NCBI GenBank assembly: GCA_025937035.1
Contig: JAICSG010000215.1
Span: 1 to 6,814 of the forward strand
DNA length: 6,814 nt
Origin: Thermoanaerobaculia bacterium
GTDB taxonomy: Bacteria > Acidobacteriota > Thermoanaerobaculia > Multivoradales > UBA5704
Direction of reading: 5' to 3'
Under the pieces are notes generated by a model. It searched no databases. It was not told the origin of the DNA and was given only the letters and a program-made list of their open reading frames with translations. The translations under genes were made by a program, and so were the position numbers. This document shows, piece by piece, positions 1 to 5,718 of the stretch (its first letter is position 1; every line of letters begins with the position of its first letter).

Positions 1-1742
1 CCGAGCTGGCGCCCGGCATGCCCGCGCCGCTCCCCCAGGAGGCTCCCGCCGCCGCTCCCCAGCCCGCGCCCGCGGCAAAACCCGCCGCGGCCTCCGCGGG
101 CGGCGACGTGCGGGTGGACGCGCTGGCCCTCGACGCGGTGGCCGAGCGGGCCACCCAGGTGCGCATCATGGCGGTGGCCGGCCGGCAGGTGATCGACCGC
201 ATCTACGACCTCGCCCGGCTGGCCGAGGACGGCCTCCACGAGCCGCAGCCCACCCAGGTGCTGGCCGTGCTCGCCACCATGCTCCGGCGGGTGGCGGTGG
301 AGCTGGAGGGCGGGCAGCGCCGGCTGATCCGCTCGGCCGAGGAGCAGTTGGAGAAGATGCTCTCGCTGCAGCTCCAGCCCATGCGCGGCTTCCTGCTCTC
401 CTTCGCCCGCTATGCCCGCGAGCTGGCCCGCTCGCTGCACCGCGAGGTCGAGGTGGAGTTGGAAGGCGAGGAGACCCGGCTCGACCGCCGCATCGCCCGC
501 GAGCTGGAGGAGGCTCTGCTCCACCTGGTGCGCAACGCCGTGGACCATGGCATCGAGGCCCCGGAGGTGCGCGAGGCGCGGGGCAAGCCCAAGGCCGGCC
601 GCATCCGCATCAAGGCGCTGGCGGACGGCCCCCGGGTGCGGCTGGTGATCGAGGACGACGGCGGGGGGATCGACATCCAGCGGGTTCTCCAGCACGCGGT
701 CGAGGTGGGGCTGGTGGACGCCGCGACCGCCGCCAACATGGGCAAGAAGGAGGCCCTGCGGCTGCTCTTCGCCCCCGGCTTCTCCACCCGCAAGCAGGTC
801 TCGGAGATCTCCGGCCGCGGCGTCGGGCTGGACGTGGTGGCCACCGCCGTCAACCGCGTCGGGGGTGAGGTCTTCGTGGACACCGAGCCGCGCAAGGGGA
901 CCACCTTTACGATGGAGGTGCCGGTGGCGCGGCGCGGCGAATCGGTGATGCTGCTGCGGGTGGGGCAGCTCCGGGTCGCCCTCCCCGCCGCCGTGGTGCG
1001 CCGGGCGGGCCGCATCGATCCTGGCGCGGTGGTGGAGCGCGACGGCCGCACCCTGGTGACGGTGGGGGACCGGCTGGTCCCCTTCGTGCCGCTGGCCCGC
1101 CTCTACGGCCAGCCGCCGGCCGAGAGCCAGCTCCTGCTGGAGGGGGTGGTCTCCGGCCAGCCGCTCGCCCTCGCCGTGGACACCGTTGAGGGGGAGGAGG
1201 AGGTGCTGGTGCGGCCGATCACCCGCCGCGCGCCCACCGACCGGCTGCTCGAAGGGGTGGCCCTGCTCGCCTCGGGCGAGCCGGTGGGGGTGCTCTCCCC
1301 CTCGATGCTCTCGCAGCGCGAATACCTGCGCGCCCTGCCCACGGCGCGTCCGCAGGTGGTGATCCGCCGCACGCGGGTGCTGCTGGTGGACGATTCCCTG
1401 GTCACCCGCGAGATGGAGCGCCGCCTGCTGGAGGACGCCGGCTTCGAGGTGACCGCCGCCGGGGACGCCGAGGAGGCGCTCTCGCTGCTGGGCGAGGAGA
1501 GCTTCGACTGCGTGGTCACCGACATCGAGATGCCCCGCATGGACGGCTTCGAGCTGGCCGCCCACCTGCGCGGCATGGAGCACTTCGCCCACCTGCCGAT
1601 CATCGTCGTCTCGACGCGCGACCGTCCGGAGGACCGCCTGCGCGGCCTCAAGGTCGGCGCCGACGCCTATCTCACCAAGCAGAGCCTGGACGCGGGCGAG
1701 CTCGTCGACCTCGTGCGGCGGTTGAGCGGGAGCGGGCGCTAA
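1..1742 (+). CDS. cheA: CheA-type hybrid histidine kinase with C-terminal receiver domain (5' truncated)
   Basis: This is the C-terminal part of a chemosensory histidine kinase. The frame is open to the left edge (first whole codon at position 3), so the start and the N-terminal HPt domain are missing. Residues are counted from the Met at 18. An Ala/Pro-rich linker (1-28) is followed by a mostly helical region like the CheA dimerisation domain (about 31-125). The ATPase domain shows the N box HLVRNAVDHGIE (169-180), G1 EDDGGGID (212-219), LLFAPGFSTR (249-258), G2 GRGVGLDV (266-273) and GTTFTMEVP (294-302). A CheW-like coupling domain spans about 307-432. A receiver spans about 452-570, with D458/D459, phosphoacceptor D502, S532 and K554. 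CheA autophosphorylates on HPt and passes phosphate to receivers. The fused receiver resembles WspE and FrzE architecture and may be a phosphate sink or relay. The gene ends in TAA, 22 nt before cheB. The family call is very secure; the Wsp-like subtype is inference. Confidence 0.96.
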   Translation, partial: ELAPGMPAPLPQEAPAAAPQPAPAAKPAAASAGGDVRVDALALDAVAERATQVRIMAVAGRQVIDRIYDLARLAEDGLHEPQPTQVLAVLATMLRRVAVELEGGQRRLIRSAEEQLEKMLSLQLQPMRGFLLSFARYARELARSLHREVEVELEGEETRLDRRIARELEEALLHLVRNAVDHGIEAPEVREARGKPKAGRIRIKALADGPRVRLVIEDDGGGIDIQRVLQHAVEVGLVDAATAANMGKKEALRLLFAPGFSTRKQVSEISGRGVGLDVVATAVNRVGGEVFVDTEPRKGTTFTMEVPVARRGESVMLLRVGQLRVALPAAVVRRAGRIDPGAVVERDGRTLVTVGDRLVPFVPLARLYGQPPAESQLLLEGVVSGQPLALAVDTVEGEEEVLVRPITRRAPTDRLLEGVALLASGEPVGVLSPSMLSQREYLRALPTARPQVVIRRTRVLLVDDSLVTREMERRLLEDAGFEVTAAGDAEEALSLLGEESFDCVVTDIEMPRMDGFELAAHLRGMEHFAHLPIIVVSTRDRPEDRLRGLKVGADAYLTKQSLDAGELVDLVRRLSGSGR

Positions 1743-1752
1743 CCCGCGAAGC

Positions 1753-1764
1753 GGAGATGGGAAA
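1753..1764 (+). promoter_or_regulatory. Ribosome binding site deciding the TTG start of cheB
   Basis: GGAG at 1753-1756 lies 8 nt before the TTG at 1765. This is good spacing and supports a non-ATG start. The only nearby ATG (1757) is in another frame and reads ATG-GGA-AAT-TGA, stopping at 1766-1768, so it cannot start cheB. Confidence 0.6.
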
Positions 1765-2805
1765 TTGATCCGGGTTTTGTTGGTCGACGACTCCGCCTCC
1801 GTCCGGGCGGTGCTGAAGCGCTTCTTCCGCAAGACGCGCGACATCGAGGTGGTGGGGGAGGCCGAGGACGGCGCGCAGGCGGTGCAGAGGGTGATCGATC
1901 TCCAGCCGCACGTGGTGGTGATGGACCTCCAGATGCCGGTGCTCGACGGCTATGACGCCACCGAGCGGATCATGGAGGTGCGGCCAACGCCGATCGTCGT
2001 CCTCTCCTCGCGGGCCAACCGCAATCAGATGCAGACCGCCTTCGAGGCGATGCGGCGCGGCGCCCTGGAGGTCCTCCCCAAGCCCGAGGACACCCCGAGC
2101 TGGCAACAGCTCGCCGAGAGCCTGCCCGAGACCGTGCGCACCGTCTCCAGCGCCCGCACCGTGCGCCGCGCCCGCAAGCCGGCGCGGACGGCGCCCATCC
2201 CCACCCCCGGCGGTGTCCTCCGGGAGCGGGAGCTGAAGTGGGTGGCGATCGGCGCCTCGACGGGCGGGCCGGCGGCCATCCGCGAGCTGCTCGGCGAGGT
2301 GCCGGAGGACGCGCCGGTGGGCTTCCTGATCGTCCAGCACATCGCCTCCGGCTTCGAGCTGGGCTTCGCCGACTGGCTCAACAAGGAGCTGCCGTTCGAC
2401 GTCCGCCTGGCCACCGACGGCGAGGTCCTCCGCCGCGGCACGGTGCGGCTGGCGCCCGGCGGCTCCCATCTGCGGCTGGAAAACGACGGGATGCTGCGCC
2501 TCGATCCCCACACGCCCCCGCGGCGCGGTCACCGGCCGGCGGTGGACGAGATGTTCCAGTCAGCCGCCGAGCACTGCCCCCACGAGGTGGTGGGCGTGCT
2601 GATGCCCGGCATGGGGTCCGACGGCGTCGAGGGGCTGCTGGCGCTGCGCCAGGCGGGCGGGGTCACCCTGGCGCAGGACGAGGCCAGCTCGGTGGTCTTC
2701 GGCATGCCGCGCGTGGCCCTGGAGAAGGGCGCCGCCGACGTGGCCCTGCCGCCGCGCGAGCTCGCCCGCGCCCTCACCCGGCTGTGGACCAAGGGGGAAC
2801 GGTGA
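1765..2805 (+). CDS. cheB: CheB-type chemoreceptor glutamate methylesterase/deamidase
   Basis: Removes methyl groups from receptor glutamates (and in many members deamidates glutamines). It opposes CheR and is activated when CheA phosphorylates its receiver. The 346 aa length matches the family. The receiver (about 1-120) has D8/D9, phosphoacceptor D54, S81 and K106. A basic, Pro-containing linker (about 130-155) leads to the methylesterase domain (about 157-344). The catalytic triad is visible as S165 in GASTGG, H192 in VQH and D286 in GMGSDG. RPAVDEMF (257-264) and VVFGMP (310-315) are also typical. The TTG start is supported by an upstream GGAG and by MIRVLLVDDS beginning exactly where a receiver should. 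One oddity is Pro281 in MPGMGSDG, where the usual motif is TGMGxDG. The gene follows cheA by 22 nt and its stop overlaps the next start (GTGA). In a Wsp-like system it would correspond to WspF. Confidence 0.97.
   Translation: MIRVLLVDDSASVRAVLKRFFRKTRDIEVVGEAEDGAQAVQRVIDLQPHVVVMDLQMPVLDGYDATERIMEVRPTPIVVLSSRANRNQMQTAFEAMRRGALEVLPKPEDTPSWQQLAESLPETVRTVSSARTVRRARKPARTAPIPTPGGVLRERELKWVAIGASTGGPAAIRELLGEVPEDAPVGFLIVQHIASGFELGFADWLNKELPFDVRLATDGEVLRRGTVRLAPGGSHLRLENDGMLRLDPHTPPRRGHRPAVDEMFQSAAEHCPHEVVGVLMPGMGSDGVEGLLALRQAGGVTLAQDEASSVVFGMPRVALEKGAADVALPPRELARALTRLWTKGER
2792..2801 (+). promoter_or_regulatory. Ribosome binding site for the GTG start of the diguanylate cyclase gene
   Basis: The A/G-rich run AGGGGGAA at 2792-2799 lies inside the last codons of cheB, just before GTG at 2802. 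The GTG overlaps the cheB stop codon (GTGA), so re-initiation after cheB translation is likely. Confidence 0.5.
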
Positions 2806-4238
2806 ACCGCCGGGTGCTGGTGGTGGACGACAGCGAGGTGACCCGGGCCATCCTCGCCCGCACCCTGCGCGGCGCCGGCTTCGAGGTGGTGGAGGCGCGC
2901 GACGGCGCCGAGGGGGCCATGGCCGCCCTGCGCGAGCAGCCGGCGGTGGTGGTGACCGACCTCGAGATGCCGATCATGGACGGCTTCCCCCTGCTGCGGC
3001 TGCTCAAGGCCGATCCGGCCAGCGCGCACATGCCGGTGCTCATCCTCACCAGCCACGGCGAGGCGGCCTCCCGCTACTGGAGCCTGCGCACGGGCGCGGA
3101 TGCCTATCTCACCAAGGACCACCGTCCGGGCGAGCTGGTGGAGACCGTCAAGCGGCTGGTCCGCCAGGCCGGCTCCCGGCCTGCTCCCCCCCAGGCCCTG
3201 GGCCTCGATCCGCAATCGATCGGGCCGGTCGAGGTGCTGGCCCGGGTGGCGCGCCACCTCGACGCCTCGCTGCTCCAGGCCACCGTGCTCAACACCCTGC
3301 TGGAGAAAGGGATGGCCGCCGCCGACTTCCACGAGGCGGCGCGCGGGGCGCTGGAGACGCTCGGGCAGATCGTGGACGCCCAGTTCCTGGCCGTGGCCAT
3401 GGCGGAGCTCGACGCCGGGATGGTCCAGATCTTCCTCAACGACCCGGTCCGCCAAGCCGACGTCGACGTGCTGAGCGACCTGCTCGCCAAGACGGTCTCG
3501 CAGGCGCCGGACACGCCGGTCGAGGTGCGGATCGGCGGCGAGCGGGGGAGCGTGGCGGTCGATCTCGAACGGGCCGTCTGGCTGCCGCTGCCCGTGCGTG
3601 ACGGCACCGGCGTGCTCACCTTCCTCCCCCGCGATCCCCACGAATTTGCCGCCTCGTCCACCGACGAGCTGATCGAGGCCCTGCTCAGCCATATGGCGCT
3701 GGTGCTCGACAACGCCCGCCTCTCGCAGAGGCTGCACGAGCTCTCCACCCTCGACGGCCTCACCCGGCAGCTCAACCACCGGGTGATCTACGACCGCCTG
3801 ACCGAAGAGCTCGAGCGGGCCCGCCGCTACAAGTACCCCCTGAGCGTGGTGCTCTGCGATTTCGATCACTTCAAGGAGATCAACGACACCTACGGCCATC
3901 TGGCCGGCGACGCCGTGCTGCGCGAGGGGGCGGCCGTGCTCCGCAAGCACCTGCGCACCACCGACCTGCTGGGGCGCTACGGCGGCGAGGAGTTCCTGGC
4001 CGTGCTGCCCCAGGTGGAGCTGGGGTCGGCCCGCCAGGCCGCCGAGCGTCTGCGCCTGGGGCTGGAGAGCACCCCCGTGCGGCTGCCGGACGGCGGGAAG
4101 ATCCACATCACCGCCTCCTTCGGCGTGGCGGACCGTGACGAGGTCTCCGGCGGGACGGGGAGCGACCTGCTGGTCTCGCTCGCCGACCGTCGCCTGTACG
4201 AGGCCAAGGCCGACGGCCGCAACCGGGTCCGTCCATGA
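2802..4238 (+). CDS. REC-GAF-GGDEF response regulator, predicted diguanylate cyclase (WspR/PleD-like)
   Basis: Predicted to make cyclic-di-GMP from two GTP when its receiver is phosphorylated, probably by the neighbouring CheA. It has 478 aa. The receiver (about 1-122) has D9/D10, phosphoacceptor D53, T83 and K105. Residues about 155-305 look like a GAF-type sensory or dimerisation domain (VDAQFLAVAMAELD, then VWLPLPVRDGTGVLTF). A short helix containing NARLSQRLHELSTLDGLT leads into the GGDEF domain (about 315-476). Catalytic features are intact: CDFDHFKEIND (352-362), YGHLAGD (364-370) and GGEEF (394-398). An RxxD product-inhibition site, RTTD (385-388), sits the canonical five residues before GGEEF. 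The open frame extends far upstream inside cheB, but the receiver begins right after the GTG at 2802, so that start is chosen. It overlaps cheB and cheR by 4 nt each. The GAF call is weaker than the other two domains. WspR itself lacks such a domain. Confidence 0.94.
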   Translation: MNRRVLVVDDSEVTRAILARTLRGAGFEVVEARDGAEGAMAALREQPAVVVTDLEMPIMDGFPLLRLLKADPASAHMPVLILTSHGEAASRYWSLRTGADAYLTKDHRPGELVETVKRLVRQAGSRPAPPQALGLDPQSIGPVEVLARVARHLDASLLQATVLNTLLEKGMAAADFHEAARGALETLGQIVDAQFLAVAMAELDAGMVQIFLNDPVRQADVDVLSDLLAKTVSQAPDTPVEVRIGGERGSVAVDLERAVWLPLPVRDGTGVLTFLPRDPHEFAASSTDELIEALLSHMALVLDNARLSQRLHELSTLDGLTRQLNHRVIYDRLTEELERARRYKYPLSVVLCDFDHFKEINDTYGHLAGDAVLREGAAVLRKHLRTTDLLGRYGGEEFLAVLPQVELGSARQAAERLRLGLESTPVRLPDGGKIHITASFGVADRDEVSGGTGSDLLVSLADRRLYEAKADGRNRVRP

Positions 4239-5641
4239 CCCAGCCCACCTCCACCGCCCTGCAGCAGCTCGTCGTCCTCATCCGCGAGGCCACGGGCAAC
4301 GTCATCCCCACGGCGCGGCTGAGCTTCCTGGAGGAGGTGGCCCAGCGGCGGGCCCAGGTGACCGGCCGCGGCAGCCTGGAGGAGTACGTGCGGGCGCTGG
4401 CGGCCCACCAGATCGAGGGGGAGTGGGGGACGCTGGTCTCGCTGGTCACCATCAAGGAGTCCTACTTCTTCCGGGCGCCGCAGCAGTTCGAGGTGATCGT
4501 CAGGCAGGTGCTCCCCGGGCTCGCCCGGGCCCGCGCCGGCACGCGCCACCTGCGGATCTGGTCCGCCGCCTGCGCGCGGGGGGAGGAGCCCGCGACCCTC
4601 GCCATGCTGCTGGCCGAGGAGCCGTCCCTCAACGGCTGGACCTGGACCATCGTGGCGACCGATCTCGACGAGGAGGCGCTCGCCGGGGCGAAGCTGGGGC
4701 TCTATGGCGAAAGGGCGGTCTCCCAGGTGCCGCCGCCGATGCTGGAGCGCTGGTTCAAGCGCCGGGGGAAGCTCTTCGAGCTCGACGCCGGGCTGCGCTC
4801 GCGGATCTCCTATCAGAGCCTCAACCTCGCCCACGCGCCCTTCGCGCTGCCGTTCGCCGAGTGCGACCTGGTGCTGATGCGGAACGTCCTGATCTACTTC
4901 CGCCGGCCGCTCCAGCGCTGGGTGGTCTCGCAGGTGGCGAAGCTGCTGGCGCCGGAGGGCTATCTGTTCCTGGGCGCCTCGGAGACCCTCTGGCAGATCC
5001 AGGACGAGCTCGAATCGGTGGACCTCGGCCCCTGCTTCGCCTACCGCCACCGCAAGCCCCAGCCCGCCGCGGTACCCGCCACGCCGCCGCCGAAGCGGGT
5101 CCACCGGAAGCCCCCGCCCGAGCCGCCGGCCGAGGAGAAGCCCCGCTGGAACGGCGAGACGCCGCGCGACTGGAGCGTCTCCCGGGCCGCCACGGCGGTG
5201 GCGCCAGCGCCGGAGCCGCCCCCCGCGGCGCCCGCCGGCGGCGTCCAGGAGCGCCTCCTCGCCGCCGCCCGCGACCTCGCGGAGAACCGCATCGAGGAGG
5301 CCCGCCGCATCCTGGACGCGATCCTGGCGGCCGACCCCTCCGAGCCCGCCGCCCACGCCCTCGTGGGGTTCCTGCACGACCTCTGCGGCCGCACCGAGGA
5401 GGCCGTGGGAGCCTACCGCGCCGCGCTCTACCTCGATCCCGCCCTCTTCCAGCCGCGGGTCCTGCTGGCCGACTGTCTGCTGCGTCTGGGCAAGCGCGAC
5501 CTCGCCGAGCACCAGTTCCGGGAGGTGCTCACTTTGCTCACGAGCGGCCGGGAGAAGGCGCTGGGCCTCTTCGAGGGGCTGCCCCTGCCGGACCGGGAAC
5601 GGGCGCAGCGGCGGTGCCGGCAGGTGCTGAAGGGGGGGTAG
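4235..5641 (+). CDS. cheR: CheR-type chemoreceptor methyltransferase with C-terminal TPR region
   Basis: Transfers methyl groups from S-adenosylmethionine to receptor glutamates, opposing CheB. It has 468 aa, longer than plain CheR (about 280) because of a C-terminal extension. The N-terminal helical domain (about 5-75) leads into IKESYFFR (73-80). The SAM-binding fold follows: IWSAACARGEEP (108-119), VATDLDEEAL (140-149), DLVLMRNVLIYF (211-222) and GYLFLGASETL (242-252). A Pro/Ala-rich linker (about 275-335) joins a TPR-like region (about 337-436), including AHALVGFLHDLCGRTEEAVG and AYRAALYLDPALFQPRVLL. CheR-TPR proteins such as WspC and FrzF belong to chemosensory systems with alternative outputs. 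The ATG is embedded in the upstream stop (ATGA) with no good Shine-Dalgarno, so translation is probably coupled to the cyclase gene. The SAM motif reads ACARGEEPAT where CheR usually has S-T-GEEPYS. The TPR count (2-3) is uncertain. Confidence 0.96.
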   Translation: MTQPTSTALQQLVVLIREATGNVIPTARLSFLEEVAQRRAQVTGRGSLEEYVRALAAHQIEGEWGTLVSLVTIKESYFFRAPQQFEVIVRQVLPGLARARAGTRHLRIWSAACARGEEPATLAMLLAEEPSLNGWTWTIVATDLDEEALAGAKLGLYGERAVSQVPPPMLERWFKRRGKLFELDAGLRSRISYQSLNLAHAPFALPFAECDLVLMRNVLIYFRRPLQRWVVSQVAKLLAPEGYLFLGASETLWQIQDELESVDLGPCFAYRHRKPQPAAVPATPPPKRVHRKPPPEPPAEEKPRWNGETPRDWSVSRAATAVAPAPEPPPAAPAGGVQERLLAAARDLAENRIEEARRILDAILAADPSEPAAHALVGFLHDLCGRTEEAVGAYRAALYLDPALFQPRVLLADCLLRLGKRDLAEHQFREVLTLLTSGREKALGLFEGLPLPDRERAQRRCRQVLKGG

Positions 5642-5645
5642 GAGG
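5640..5645 (+). promoter_or_regulatory. Perfect AGGAGG Shine-Dalgarno at the cheR stop codon
   Basis: AGGAGG begins in the cheR TAG and lies 7 nt before an out-of-frame TTG (5653). It is 45 nt before the amrB ATG, too far to serve that start directly. It may drive the small ORF that runs into amrB, or it may be a chance G-rich match. Confidence 0.35.
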
Positions 5646-5690
5646 CCGCCCTTTGGAATTCCGCACCCCCGGCGGCACATTGAACAGGGC
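5642..5690 (+). other. Spacer between cheR and amrB, no clear terminator or promoter
   Basis: This is the longest gap in the window (49 bp). It holds an A/T-richer patch with the palindrome GGAATTCC (5655-5662) and a 6-bp inverted repeat, GCCGCC (5645-5650) and GGCGGC (5671-5676), without a T-tract. TTGGAA (5653-5658) and CACATT (5676-5681) are 17 bp apart but fit the sigma-70 consensus poorly (4/6 and 3/6). Read-through from cheR into amrB is therefore plausible. Confidence 0.5.
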
Positions 5691-5718
5691 ATGGCCACCG
5701 TCCGCCGCCCCGCCGTAG
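5653..5718 (+). CDS. Possible 21-codon leader ORF overlapping the start of amrB
   Basis: A TTG at 5653 with an ideally placed AGGAGG opens a 21-codon frame ending at TAG 5716-5718. The peptide would begin MEFRTPGGTLNRAW and end in a Pro/Ala-rich tail. It runs through the amrB start codon in a different frame and stops 27 nt into amrB. The amrB ATG itself has only a weak ribosome-binding sequence (CAGGG ends 1 nt before it). Translation of the leader could therefore open or couple amrB translation. The peptide matches no family I know and has no clear signal or membrane segment. TTG is a weak start and the third-position pattern is shaped by overlap with amrB, so this may be fortuitous. Confidence 0.2.
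   Translation: MEFRTPGGTLNRAWPPSAAPP

Noticed and set aside
18..101. Met codon at 18 as the true start of the kinase gene
   Set aside because: The frame is open to the left edge, and the Ala/Pro-rich stretch is a typical interdomain linker. A CheA lacking HPt would be unlikely, so the gene most probably begins upstream.
2238..2801. Open in-frame extension upstream of the cyclase GTG start
   Set aside because: It overlaps the catalytic half of CheB in another frame and reads as low-complexity Arg/Gly/Ala. The receiver domain begins exactly at GTG 2802.
2529..4106. Long antisense open frame (525 codons) opposite cheB and the cyclase gene
   Set aside because: Very high GC with G/C at third positions leaves the opposite strand open. 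The translation is His/Gly/Ala/Arg-rich with no recognisable domain, while the + strand is clearly coding.
5584..5624. 8-bp perfect inverted repeat CCTGCCGG/CCGGCAGG near the end of cheR as a terminator
   Set aside because: It lies inside coding sequence, has a 25-nt loop, and is followed by a G run rather than a T-tract. Such repeats are expected by chance at this GC content.
4135..5652. Alternative + frame covering the cyclase end and cheR
   Set aside because: Translation is Arg/Pro/Ala low complexity, whereas the cheR frame carries every CheR motif. Only its last 22 codons (5653-5718) merit separate mention.
5645..5676. 6-bp inverted repeat GCCGCC/GGCGGC in the spacer as a terminator
   Set aside because: Short stem, 20-nt loop and no T-tract; not distinguishable from background.
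5653..5681. Sigma-70-type promoter TTGGAA - 17 bp - CACATT before amrB
   Set aside because: Only 4/6 and 3/6 matches, and it stands out mainly because the surroundings are so GC-rich; not strong enough to annotate.
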